Shown here: one piece after another, positions 39,415 through 46,540 of the stretch
Layout of the letters: the number at the start of each line of letters is the position of its first letter
Numbering within the stretch: the stretch's first letter is position 1
Assembly: GCA_002399345.1 (NCBI GenBank)
Contig: DHDL01000006.1
Coordinates: 1-57,148, forward strand
From: Thermoanaerobacterales bacterium UBA4877
Lineage (GTDB): Bacteria > Bacillota > Thermoanaerobacteria > Thermoanaerobacterales > UBA4877
Direction of reading: 5' to 3'
Length of the DNA: 57,148 bases
The notes under the pieces: model-generated
Seen by the model: the letters and a program-made list of their open reading frames with translations, nothing else
Told to the model about the DNA's origin: nothing
Databases searched by the model: none
Made by a program: the position numbers and the translations under genes

Positions 39415-39547
39415 TCTTTTTGCCTTCTTTTTTACTATAATAAGTACATCTACCGAGATTTAATTTATCGACTGCGGTCACGTGATCTAATGTGCACCTT
39501 CCCGACTCCTGGTAAATACAATTGTCAGTACAGTTTATATTCATCAT
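39392..39547 (-). CDS. Small Cys-rich protein (DUF1540-like), 51 residues
   Basis: A 51-residue minus-strand gene. The peptide starts MMNINCTDNCIYQESGRCTL, continues DHVTAVDKLNLGRCTYYSKK, and ends in a basic tail. Four cysteines in a C-x3-C-x7-C-x15-C pattern look like a small metal- or disulfide-stabilised knuckle of the kind found in many clostridial 45-55 residue proteins. A very good GGGAGGT lies 8 nt upstream of the ATG (SD at 39556-39562 on the plus strand), which strongly supports expression. Its 3' end overlaps the end of the convergent transporter gene. Function unknown; the family name is from memory. Confidence 0.72.
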   Translation of the reverse strand: MMNINCTDNCIYQESGRCTLDHVTAVDKLNLGRCTYYSKKEGKKIKPRTLR

Positions 39548-39596
39548 CTAACCGGACCTCCCGTAATATATTTTGCACATAAATACAATAAAAATG

Positions 39597-39626
39597 TTGA
39601 TTAACCAATATAATAAAGTTTACAAT
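39597..39626 (+). promoter_or_regulatory. Probable promoter of the PqqD-like gene
   Basis: TTGATT (39597-39602), 18 bp, TACAAT (39621-39626), 18 bp before the ATG. The ribosome site AGGTGATGG follows. Confidence 0.5.
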
Positions 39627-39644
39627 ATATATAGGTGATGGCAT

Positions 39645-39998
39645 ATGAGAAAAAAAGAGGATAAAAATTTCCTCTTATATGTACCAAAAAGGCGCGTCAA
39701 AAAAATAACGTGGAAAAAAAGGGATGACGGCAATATAACCTTGCTTATTAAGAGAAACAGTCCGATGGAAAAAGCTTTGGCCTTTATGTTTAATTCGCCC
39801 AAGGTTGTTTCCCTGGACTTAGATGACCTTGGAAGCAGAGTATGGAGCCTATGTGACGGTGAGAGAAATATCGTTGAAATTGGGAAAACAATAAAAAACG
39901 AATTTGGAGAACAGGCGGAGCCCGTATATGAAAGACTGGTTGAATTCATTAGAATTTTGCAGAAGAATTCTTTGATTGATTTAACCGAACCGCATTGA
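39645..39998 (+). CDS. PqqD-like protein (stand-alone)
   Basis: A 117-residue protein whose C-terminal 75 residues match the PqqD winged-helix pattern: VVSLDLDDLGSRVWSLCDGERNIVEIG, then a helix ending RLVEFIRILQKNSLIDL. PqqD domains bind leader peptides of ribosomally made, modified peptides and hand them to radical-SAM enzymes. Here no radical-SAM gene or obvious precursor peptide is adjacent. The N-terminal 40 residues are very basic (RKKEDKNFLLYVPKRRVKK). It may act as a DNA- or peptide-binding adaptor. ATG 39645 with AGGTG 8 nt upstream. Confidence 0.75.
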   Translation: MRKKEDKNFLLYVPKRRVKKITWKKRDDGNITLLIKRNSPMEKALAFMFNSPKVVSLDLDDLGSRVWSLCDGERNIVEIGKTIKNEFGEQAEPVYERLVEFIRILQKNSLIDLTEPH

Positions 39999-40045
39999 GA
40001 TTATATAATTTTAATCTTATTAATATCATGAATAAGTTTTTCCTT

Positions 40046-40077
40046 TTAAACCCATCATACAAACGAGGTGGGTTTAA
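40046..40077 (+). promoter_or_regulatory. Hairpin enclosing the ribosome site of the 40078 gene
   Basis: TTAAACCCATC (40046-40056) pairs with GGTGGGTTTAA (40067-40077) over 11 bp (one G-U) around a 10-nt loop. It buries the GAGGTGGG ribosome site and abuts the TTG start. TTGCTTTTT follows, so it could also act as a terminator or attenuator. Confidence 0.55.
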
Positions 40078-40659
40078 TTGCTTTTTACCGATTATAACGA
40101 CACAAAAAGGTTATATCATATTGTTTGCATTTCAGACTTAAAATACATATTTGAAGATGGTCTCAGGTTTAGCAAAAGATTGAGTTATAAGGATAAATAT
40201 CAGTCCTTTCATGAGTTCATGGACATATACCGCACCGAGAACGTGCCGGAGTGGGTTGTACGTAAAAGAGCTTTATTTGCCAGTCTCAATTATAAAGACA
40301 ACCAGATTTGGCATTCACACAGTGCAATCCTGTCTATAAAAGTAGATACGGATTGCTGCTGGGTAGCCAACGAAAACACAGCCAACTTCCTGTATGAACC
40401 CTTTGTATTAAAAACCATTCACCAGTTTGCATCATTGAATGACTTCCTTTATAATAAGGGTAAAGAAATTGCTGAAGATTATTGGTTGAATTCAATGTGT
40501 CTTATGGATTATTTGGGGAAACGGAAATCTGTGGGTGACAAATATGATGCAGAGGTACTAATAATGAAGGATATAAAACCTGCGGACATAAATTTAATAG
40601 CTATTGTTACGGATCACAGAATAATACCTATGGATGCATTTTATCAAACATACAGGTAG
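40078..40659 (+). CDS. Probable ADP-ribosyltransferase-fold protein (DarT/PARP-like), 193 residues
   Basis: A 193-residue soluble protein. The N-terminus has LYHIVCISDLKYIFEDGL, the pattern by which DarT-like and other ADP-ribosyltransferases start (a strand with a conserved His, then a helix and a DGL/GI turn). RALFASLNY is near residue 65. The last strand, AEVLIMKDIKPADINLIAIV, places a Glu (about residue 161) where DarT-type enzymes have their catalytic AE. These are visual resemblances, not a database match. No macrodomain antitoxin is adjacent. It starts at TTG 40078, whose ribosome site is inside a hairpin. It may be a toxin-like or regulatory enzyme. Confidence 0.5.
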   Translation: MLFTDYNDTKRLYHIVCISDLKYIFEDGLRFSKRLSYKDKYQSFHEFMDIYRTENVPEWVVRKRALFASLNYKDNQIWHSHSAILSIKVDTDCCWVANENTANFLYEPFVLKTIHQFASLNDFLYNKGKEIAEDYWLNSMCLMDYLGKRKSVGDKYDAEVLIMKDIKPADINLIAIVTDHRIIPMDAFYQTYR

Positions 40660-40671
40660 GAGAGGATGCAA

Positions 40672-41658
40672 ATGTTGGAGCCAGGTAAATTACCTAATGA
40701 GCTTCTAGCTGATATTATATTTTCGAATATCAGAATAAAAAGGGATGAGGTTCTTGTATTTCCACAGGTTGGTTCGGACTGCGGAGTTATAGATTTTGGA
40801 GAGAATGTTTGTGTTATTTCTACAGACCCGATAACGGGTACGACGTCCGATATCGGATGGCTGGGTGTGCATGTGGCGTGTAATGATGTAATTGCCGCAG
40901 GTGTTGAACCACTCGGTTTAATGTTGACCATCATGGCTCCCCCCGGCACTACGGAGAGCGATTTGCACGATATAATGAGCCAGGCAGGTAAAGCTTCGTC
41001 TGAGCTTAATGTTGATATAGTGGGCGGACATACTGAAATAACGAAAGCCGTAACGCGTACCGTGCTATCCACTACGGCTATAGGCAAAGCCCGGAAGAAT
41101 AAGGTTATGAGTATGCTTACCGCACAAAACGGAGACTATGTCATAATGACTAAAACTGCTGGCCTGGAAGGGACAGCAATAATAGCACGGGAAAAAGAAG
41201 ATGAATTAAAAGAATCCATTGATCCTGAAGTGATACAAACCGCAAAGGATATGATTAATGATATAAGCGTACTTAATGAAGGTGCAATTGCAGCCGATGC
41301 CGGTGCAGACAGGATGCATGATGCTACGGAAGGCGGTGTGCTCGGAGCCTTGTGGGAAATGGCGGAATCATCCGGCCTGGGTATAGAGGTATATGGTGAC
41401 AAAATACCGTTGTCTGATGAGACCAAAACAATATGCGACCATCTTAATATAAACCCGCTTCGGTTGATTTCCAGCGGCTGTTTATTAATTGCAACAGCTG
41501 GTAAAAAATTATTGCTTGATGAACTAAAAAAGAAAGGTATTAAAGCAACTGTTGTTGGCAAAATGATTAAAAAAGGCAGGTATATTACAAGTGGTACGGT
41601 AAAATCCCCTCTTGAACCGCCGAAACCGGATGAATTATATAAGGTAATAACAACTTAA
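40672..41658 (+). CDS. AIR-synthase-related protein (HypE-like fold)
   Basis: A 328-residue PurM/HypE-fold protein. ATP-site features are VGSDCGVIDFGENVCVISTDPITG near residue 35, GWLGVHVACNDVIAAGVEPL near 63, and IVGGHTEIT near 117. MHDATEGGVLGALWEMAE falls near 225. It lacks the C-terminal PR-I-C motif of genuine HypE and the Cys/Sec loop of SelD, so it is neither; its substrate is unknown. ATG 40672 is favoured over 40666 by spacing to AGGAG. It starts 12 bp after the ART-like gene, so the two are probably co-transcribed. Confidence 0.82.
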   Translation: MLEPGKLPNELLADIIFSNIRIKRDEVLVFPQVGSDCGVIDFGENVCVISTDPITGTTSDIGWLGVHVACNDVIAAGVEPLGLMLTIMAPPGTTESDLHDIMSQAGKASSELNVDIVGGHTEITKAVTRTVLSTTAIGKARKNKVMSMLTAQNGDYVIMTKTAGLEGTAIIAREKEDELKESIDPEVIQTAKDMINDISVLNEGAIAADAGADRMHDATEGGVLGALWEMAESSGLGIEVYGDKIPLSDETKTICDHLNINPLRLISSGCLLIATAGKKLLLDELKKKGIKATVVGKMIKKGRYITSGTVKSPLEPPKPDELYKVITT

Positions 41659-41664
41659 CTTATT

Positions 41665-41708
41665 TGTAACACCAATGTAATAAACTTGTAATATTAATAA
41701 AGTATAAT
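41665..41708 (+). promoter_or_regulatory. Triple WalR (YycF)-type repeat and -10 box of the amidase gene
   Basis: TGTAAC (41665), TGTAAT (41676) and TGTAAT (41687) are spaced by exactly 5 bp each (11-bp period). They fit the WalR consensus TGTWAH-N5-TGTWAH three times over. TATAAT at 41703-41708 follows. WalRK is the essential cell-wall two-component system of Firmicutes and controls autolysins; the downstream gene is a wall amidase. Confidence 0.7.
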
Positions 41709-41740
41709 TTTATAAGGTTCAAGCGGGAAAGGGGGACATA

Positions 41741-43141
41741 ATGCAAAGAAAAATTGCTATTATATTGGCGCTTTTATTAATAACTTCGGGAATTATACTA
41801 CCCATTCGCAGTACGATGGCAGCTTCTTCAGGAAAGAATCTGGTTGTCAATGGTAAAAATTTCAGGTATAATGGGCCGCCAATATCAATAAAGATTAACG
41901 GGAAAACTATTGATTCCGATGTTCCACCTGTTCTAATTAATAACAGGACAATGGCACCTGTAAGAATTATAACCGAGAATTTAGGGGTCGGTGCTACTGT
42001 AAAATGGGACAATACATCCAAAATCGTACATATATCGTGGAAGGGTAATTATATTAAGCTTCCCGTAGGAAAATCTGAGGCTACGATAAATGGCAAAACG
42101 GTAAAATTAGATACAAATGCTATGATAGTAAATAACCGAACAATGGTGCCATTAAGGTTTGTGGCAGAGGCATTTTCAATGCGTGTGGGTTGGAATCAGT
42201 CAAGTCACACGGTATCGATTGAAAAATCACAGCAACATACAGATTACGATATGGTTAAACATATTTCATATGATGAAAATAAAAATGCTGCAGTGATAGA
42301 AACGGGCAGTGTCCGCTATAATACCTCTAAGCTGAGTTACCCTGATCGTATTGTCCTTGACATTCCTGATGCTTTGCTAGAGAATCCCAATGGGAATAAT
42401 TTCATAAGCATACGGAATAAAAATATTAAAACTATACGCTGGAGCCAGTTTGATAAAAATACGGTAAGAATAGTAGTTGATTTAGATGGAAAGGCAGACT
42501 ACAAAGTAGAGAAGGCTGCAGACAGGCTCTATCTATATATTATACCTGACGAAACGCCTGATAAACCTGGCAGCAATGGTAATGGCAACAGTAACAACCA
42601 TGTTATCGTAGTAGATGCCGGACACGGTGGTAAGGATCCGGGTGCATCGTCTGCCGACGGATTAAAGGAGAAAGATGTAAATCTTGATATTGCTTTGAAA
42701 CTTAACAATTTACTCCAAAATGCAGGTTACGAGACACACATGACCAGGACAAATGATAGTTACCCGGAAAACATGGACAGGGCTGCTATGGCAAATAATC
42801 TGAATGCCGATATATTTGTAAGCATACATAGTAATGCCTTTACCAATAATACTGCAGTTAATGGCACAGAGGTGTTGTATTATCCAAAAGAGCAGAGCAA
42901 GGAATTAGCTCAGTGCATACATGACTCTATAATGAGAGAAATAGGGCCTACGGACAGAGGAATTATTCCGAGACCTAATCTGATAGTATTAAAACATACC
43001 AAAATGCCTGCAGTTATTGTTGAAACAGCATTTTTAACCAATCCTAATGACGCAAATAAATTAAGAAATAAAGAATTTAAAAATAAGATGGCTAAAGCAA
43101 TATTTGACGGAATAGAAAATTATTTTAATGAGGGGGATTAA
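41741..43141 (+). CDS. Secreted N-acetylmuramoyl-L-alanine amidase (Amidase_3) with copper-amine-oxidase-like and AMIN domains
   Basis: A 466-residue exported peptidoglycan hydrolase. A signal peptide ends near AAS (residue 29). A copper_amine_oxidase_N-like repeat region follows (about 35-165), with two copies of the VLINNRTMAPVR / IVNNRTMVPLRFVAEA pattern. An AMIN domain (about 175-265) and a Gly/Asn linker come next. The zinc amidase domain (about 285-462) has His295 in VVDAGHGGKDPG, Glu in KEKDVNLDIA, His in VSIHSNAF and Glu in VIVETAFLTNPND. It cleaves the MurNAc-L-Ala bond. ATG start with AGGGGGA 5 nt upstream. Probably WalR-controlled. Confidence 0.94.
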   Translation: MQRKIAIILALLLITSGIILPIRSTMAASSGKNLVVNGKNFRYNGPPISIKINGKTIDSDVPPVLINNRTMAPVRIITENLGVGATVKWDNTSKIVHISWKGNYIKLPVGKSEATINGKTVKLDTNAMIVNNRTMVPLRFVAEAFSMRVGWNQSSHTVSIEKSQQHTDYDMVKHISYDENKNAAVIETGSVRYNTSKLSYPDRIVLDIPDALLENPNGNNFISIRNKNIKTIRWSQFDKNTVRIVVDLDGKADYKVEKAADRLYLYIIPDETPDKPGSNGNGNSNNHVIVVDAGHGGKDPGASSADGLKEKDVNLDIALKLNNLLQNAGYETHMTRTNDSYPENMDRAAMANNLNADIFVSIHSNAFTNNTAVNGTEVLYYPKEQSKELAQCIHDSIMREIGPTDRGIIPRPNLIVLKHTKMPAVIVETAFLTNPNDANKLRNKEFKNKMAKAIFDGIENYFNEGD

Positions 43142-43161
43142 TTTTTCCTCCTCTCTTTTTT
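43130..43161 (+). terminator. Terminator of the amidase gene
   Basis: GAGGGGG / CCTCCTC stem (7 bp, one G-U) overlapping the stop codon, with a TCTTTTTT tail. Confidence 0.72.
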
Positions 43162-43215
43162 ATTTATGTCTGATCTGATAAAATAATTAGGGATGGGATT
43201 AAGGGGGGCTGTTAA

Positions 43216-43740
43216 ATGTGGATAACAATTTTGAATTGTTTTTTAATAGCTTTCGCGAGGATAGTCGATGTTTCTTGTTCTACCATTCGAACCCTTATGT
43301 TGGTTAAAGGTAAAAGGAAGATAGCAGCCGGAATAGGACTTCTTGAGGCAACGGTATATGTGCTTGCTTTAAGCAAGGTCATGTCTAATATAAACAGTAT
43401 ACCGAATATTGTAGCCTATGCCGTAGGTTTTTCCAGTGGTAACTACATAGGAAGTTTGATTGAGGACAAAATCGCTATAGGAACCATAATGTTGCAGGTC
43501 ATACCTTCTAGAATTGACAATATAGCTATAGACTTGCGCAATATGGGGTATGGTGTTACCGTAATAAACGGAATGGGAAAGGATGGACCGAGGGAGGTAT
43601 TTATTATATCTGCCAACCGGAAGGATTTACCTAATATATATAAATATTTTAAGGAAAAAGACGGTCATGCTTTTATAACTGTCCTAGATACCAGAGACAT
43701 AAGGGGAGGCTATTTAAGAAACATTACTGACAAAAAATAA
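43216..43740 (+). CDS. UPF0316 membrane protein (DUF2179 / DUF5698)
   Basis: A 174-residue protein. Three hydrophobic helices form the first half (ILNCFLIAFARIVDVSCSTI, GIGLLEATVYVLALSKV, NIVAYAVGFSSGNYIGS). A cytosolic DUF2179-like domain ends FITVLDTRDIRGGYLR. The family is common in Firmicutes and its role is unknown; DUF2179 domains bind small ligands in other proteins. ATG start with AAGGGGGG 8 nt upstream. It lies 21 bp before rph, and may be in the same operon. Confidence 0.9.
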   Translation: MWITILNCFLIAFARIVDVSCSTIRTLMLVKGKRKIAAGIGLLEATVYVLALSKVMSNINSIPNIVAYAVGFSSGNYIGSLIEDKIAIGTIMLQVIPSRIDNIAIDLRNMGYGVTVINGMGKDGPREVFIISANRKDLPNIYKYFKEKDGHAFITVLDTRDIRGGYLRNITDKK

Positions 43741-43761
43741 ATTTCAGAGAGGATAAATAAA

Positions 43762-44535
43762 ATGACAATCAGGATAGATAACAGACAGAATGCTGAAATG
43801 AGGTCTGTAAGGATAACACCTAACGTATTGAAATATGCGGAGGGTTCTGCATTTATAGAGCTTGGTGATACAAAGGTCTTATGTGCGGCAAGCATAGAAG
43901 ACAGAGTACCGCCTTTTTTGCGTGGAAGGGGCAAGGGTTGGGTGACAGGTGAGTATTCTCTTTTGCCGAGGTCTACTAAGCAAAGAACGCCAAGAGATGT
44001 CAATAAGGGACATCTAAACGGCAGAACTCAAGAGATACAGAGGCTTATAGGCCGATCTTTACGGTCGGTTGTGGATTTAAAAGCGATGGGAGAGAGAACC
44101 GCATGGATTGATTGTGATGTAATACAGGCTGACGGTGGTACGAGAACGGCATCTATTACCGGATCTTTTGTAGCACTGGCTCTGGCATTCAACACCATGA
44201 TAGGGAAAAAAACTCTGAAACATATGCCTCTTAAAAATTATGCAGCAGCTACAAGTGTGGGTATAGTTAATGGAGAGCGAATGCTTGATTTGTGTTATGT
44301 GGAAGACTCTTCCGCTCTTATAGACATGAATGTCGTAATGACTGATAAAGGTGAATATATAGAGGTTCAGGGTACCGGTGAAGGAGGGCCGTTTTCAAGG
44401 GATGATATGGAGGCTCTCTATACCCTGGCGGATAAAGGGATTATGCAGCTGATTGAGTTGCAAAAGCAAGCTTTAGGTAATATATCATCAAAGATAGGTG
44501 ATACTGAAGATGAAGTGGATAGCAGCGACAAATAA
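43762..44535 (+). CDS. rph: Ribonuclease PH
   Basis: A 257-residue phosphorolytic exoribonuclease that trims tRNA 3' ends. Motifs: [21 protein letters not shown] in parts, [33 protein letters not shown] with the RNA-binding arginines, and [18 protein letters not shown] with the phosphate site. The length is normal. The end overlaps the rdgB-like start by 26 bp, a frequent rph-rdgB arrangement. Confidence 0.97.
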   Translation: MTIRIDNRQNAEMRSVRITPNVLKYAEGSAFIELGDTKVLCAASIEDRVPPFLRGRGKGWVTGEYSLLPRSTKQRTPRDVNKGHLNGRTQEIQRLIGRSLRSVVDLKAMGERTAWIDCDVIQADGGTRTASITGSFVALALAFNTMIGKKTLKHMPLKNYAAATSVGIVNGERMLDLCYVEDSSALIDMNVVMTDKGEYIEVQGTGEGGPFSRDDMEALYTLADKGIMQLIELQKQALGNISSKIGDTEDEVDSSDK

Positions 44536-45100
44536 CTTAAATAAGCTTAGAGAGATAAAACAAATACTTAATCCATATGGCATTGAGATAATATCCTTAA
44601 AAGAGATAGGTCTTAATATACATGTTGTTGAGGACGGAAACAGTTTTGCGGAAAATGCATTAAAAAAGGCATATGAGGTGTACGGTCATACAAATATACC
44701 GACTCTGGCAGATGATTCAGGACTGGCGGTTGATGCTTTGGACGGCCGTCCGGGTATATTTTCAGCAAGGTATGCCGGGGAAAATGCAACTGATGAGGAT
44801 AATAACAAAAAGCTACTTAGTGAACTAAAGGACGTGCCTAAAGAGAAAAGGACGGCACGGTATGTCTGCACTATGGTGCTTATGAAAGATGAAAACAGTA
44901 TATGTTATGGCAGCGGAGAGTGTAATGGATACATACTGAGTGGGCCGAAAGGCAGCAATGGTTTTGGTTACGATCCATTTTTCTATGTACCTAAATCCAG
45001 GTCTACCTTTGCTGAAATGACAGAGGGAAAAAAGAATGAAATCAGTCATAGGACAGCAGCTCTTAAGAACTTACTCAGCAATATCAAGATGAATTCTTAA
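44510..45100 (+). CDS. rdgB: Non-canonical purine NTP pyrophosphatase (RdgB/HAM1)
   Basis: A 196-residue house-cleaning enzyme that hydrolyses dITP, XTP and ITP. It has [12 protein letters not shown] at the N-terminus, [23 protein letters not shown] in the middle, [14 protein letters not shown] and the SHRTAAL C-terminal motif. ATG 44510 has AGGTG 9 nt upstream, inside the end of rph. An upstream GTG at 44498 is less suitable. Confidence 0.96.
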   Translation: MKWIAATNNLNKLREIKQILNPYGIEIISLKEIGLNIHVVEDGNSFAENALKKAYEVYGHTNIPTLADDSGLAVDALDGRPGIFSARYAGENATDEDNNKKLLSELKDVPKEKRTARYVCTMVLMKDENSICYGSGECNGYILSGPKGSNGFGYDPFFYVPKSRSTFAEMTEGKKNEISHRTAALKNLLSNIKMNS

Positions 45101-45126
45101 AACCAAATGCACTTAGGGGTGAAAAA

Positions 45127-45627
45127 ATGCGTATAGGCATAATTTCTGATACACACAGGTTATGGAGCAGAATAGAGCAAGCGCTTAAGCTGATGGGAGA
45201 AGTGGATATTGTACTGCATCTTGGTGACAATACAAGTGATGCGGAGGATATAAGAAACGCACTTAAGAATGTACCTGTAGTTGCTGTAAAGGGTAACTGC
45301 GACCAGACTGAAAGCATGCCGGAGGAAAGGGTATTGCTTCTTGATGGTAAAAAGATTTTTATGACCCATGGGCACAAATATAATGTAAAATATGATTATG
45401 ACGACATATATATAAGAGCTAAGGAAATAGGTGCGGATGCTGCTTTATTCGGCCATAGCCATTACCCGATAATATTAAAAAAAGGTGGCACCGTACTTGT
45501 GAATCCAGGTAGTACTTCTTTACCTAAACAAGGCAGCAGTCCATCGTTTGCTCTTATGACTACAGACAATGGCAGTTTACAGACCAGACTTGTTACAATG
45601 AATAAATTTATGCGGTCCGTTAATTAA
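45127..45627 (+). CDS. YfcE/MJ0936-type metallophosphodiesterase
   Basis: A 166-residue calcineurin-like phosphoesterase. Metal ligands are visible in order: ISDTHRLW, HLGDN, KGNCD, MTHGHKYN and FGHSHYP. Relatives hydrolyse bis-p-nitrophenyl phosphate, and sometimes cyclic nucleotides, with Mn2+ or Ni2+; the natural substrate is unknown. It is the last gene of the rph-rdgB group. Confidence 0.93.
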   Translation: MRIGIISDTHRLWSRIEQALKLMGEVDIVLHLGDNTSDAEDIRNALKNVPVVAVKGNCDQTESMPEERVLLLDGKKIFMTHGHKYNVKYDYDDIYIRAKEIGADAALFGHSHYPIILKKGGTVLVNPGSTSLPKQGSSPSFALMTTDNGSLQTRLVTMNKFMRSVN

Positions 45628-45642
45628 CTGGGTAAAAAAAAA

Positions 45643-45671
45643 TTGACAAAGATAAAAGCAGCTGCTATAAT
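45643..45671 (+). promoter_or_regulatory. Consensus promoter of the tRNA operon
   Basis: Perfect TTGACA (45643-45648), 17 bp, perfect TATAAT (45666-45671). The start site is about 25 bp before the first tRNA. Confidence 0.9.
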
Positions 45672-45702
45672 TAATAAATGTCAGCGGTGCTGCTTAGTGT
45701 AG

Positions 45703-45779
45703 GTGCCTGTAGCTCAGTTGGATAGAGCAACGGACTTCTAATCCGTGTGTCGGGAGTTCGAGTCCCCCCAGGCGCACCA
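45703..45779 (+). tRNA. tRNA-Arg (anticodon TCT)
   Basis: Cloverleaf with acceptor GTGCCTG/CAGGCGC and anticodon loop CTTCTAA; CCA is encoded. The T stem has one A-C mismatch (GGGAG/CCCCC). Confidence 0.93.
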
Positions 45780-45784
45780 TTCTT

Positions 45785-45862
45785 GGTGGGTGTAGTTCAG
45801 TTGGCTAGAGCGCCAGGTTGTGGCCCTGGAGGTCGTGGGTTCGAGCCCCACTACCCACCCCA
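45785..45862 (+). tRNA. tRNA-His (anticodon GTG)
   Basis: Begins with the extra G(-1) typical of tRNA-His, paired with discriminator C. Acceptor GTGGGTG/TACCCAC, anticodon loop TTGTGGC, CCA encoded. Confidence 0.94.
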
Positions 45863-45877
45863 TTAGATATTAGATAT

Positions 45878-45954
45878 GACCCATTAGCTCAGACGGTTAG
45901 AGCACCTGCCTTTTAAGCAGGGTGTCCCGCGTTCGAATCGCGGATGGGTCACCA
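45878..45954 (+). tRNA. tRNA-Lys (anticodon TTT)
   Basis: Acceptor GACCCAT/ATGGGTC, anticodon loop CTTTTAA, canonical TTCGAAT loop, CCA encoded. Confidence 0.95.
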
Positions 45955-45960
45955 TTATTT

Positions 45961-46045
45961 GCGGGAGTGGCGGAACTGGCAGACGCGCAAGACTTAGGAT
46001 CTTGTGCCACTTGGCGTGGGGGTTCAAGTCCCTTCTCCCGCACCA
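45961..46045 (+). tRNA. tRNA-Leu (anticodon TAG)
   Basis: Class II tRNA with a long variable arm (TGCCACTTGGCGT). Acceptor GCGGGAG/CTCCCGC, anticodon loop CTTAGGA, CCA encoded. Confidence 0.95.
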
Positions 46046-46051
46046 GGATAT

Positions 46052-46126
46052 GCGGATGTGGCTCAGTGGTAGAGCATCGCCTTGCCATGGCGAGGGTCGT
46101 GAGTTCGAATCTCATCATCCGCTCCA
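46052..46126 (+). tRNA. tRNA-Gly (anticodon GCC)
   Basis: Acceptor GCGGATG/CATCCGC with discriminator T, anticodon loop TTGCCAT, canonical TTCGAAT loop, CCA encoded. Confidence 0.95.
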
Positions 46127-46141
46127 GTTTTTAATATAAAT

Positions 46142-46215
46142 GCGGGTGTAGCTCAGTGGTAGAGTCCCAGCCCTCCAAGCTGGTCGCGAGGGTCCGATTC
46201 CCTTCACCCGCTCCA
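46142..46215 (+). tRNA. tRNA-Gly (anticodon TCC), variant T loop
   Basis: Acceptor GCGGGTG/CACCCGC, anticodon loop CCTCCAA, CCA encoded. The T loop reads TCCGATT instead of TTCGAAT, so position 55, normally U (pseudouridine), is C. The D stem closes with a G-U pair (GCTC/GAGT). Confidence 0.9.
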
Positions 46216-46229
46216 TTAAATGAATATAT

Positions 46230-46301
46230 TGGGATGTAGCCAAGCGGTAAGGCTCCAGAATTTGGATCTGGCACCCGCAGGTTCGAATCCTGCCATCCCA
46301 G
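46230..46301 (+). tRNA. tRNA-Gln (anticodon TTG), CCA not encoded
   Basis: Acceptor TGGGATG/CATCCCA, anticodon loop ATTTGGA, discriminator G. The next bases are TCA, so CCA must be added post-transcriptionally. GatCAB (29-32 kb) suggests that this tRNA may be charged through Glu-tRNA(Gln). Confidence 0.93.
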
Positions 46302-46310
46302 TCAATATAT

Positions 46311-46387
46311 GCGCCATTAGCTCAGTCGGCTAGAGCACCTGACTCTTAATCAGGGTGTCCAGGGTTCGAATCCCTGATGGCGCACCA
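46311..46387 (+). tRNA. tRNA-Lys (anticodon CTT)
   Basis: Acceptor GCGCCAT/ATGGCGC, anticodon loop CTCTTAA, canonical T loop, CCA encoded. Confidence 0.95.
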
Positions 46388-46394
46388 ATATTTT

Positions 46395-46483
46395 GCGGAA
46401 GTGGCGGAACAGGCAGACGCGCTAGATTCAGGTTCTAGTGAGAAATTACTCTCATGGGGGTTCAAATCCCCCTTTCCGCACCA
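46395..46483 (+). tRNA. tRNA-Leu (anticodon CAG)
   Basis: Class II tRNA with a long variable arm. Acceptor GCGGAAG/TTTCCGC, with a G-T wobble at its inner end, anticodon loop TTCAGGT, CCA encoded. Last gene of the tRNA operon. Confidence 0.94.
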
Positions 46484-46540
46484 TAAGATTAGATTAAAAT
46501 AGATAAATATAGGGCTAAAGGCCATTATTTATTCGATATT

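Noticed and set aside
40672..41658. Selenophosphate synthetase or true HypE
   Set aside because: The Cys/Sec-containing N-terminal loop of SelD and the C-terminal PR-I-C motif of HypE are both absent.
45897..46134. Open frames on both strands across the tRNA cluster
   Set aside because: They read through tRNA-Lys, tRNA-Leu and tRNA-Gly genes, which explain the sequence fully; they are not proteins.
45703..46483. Repeat array or CRISPR-like periodicity
   Set aside because: The repeated motifs (GGTTCGAATC and similar) are tRNA T arms, not CRISPR repeats.
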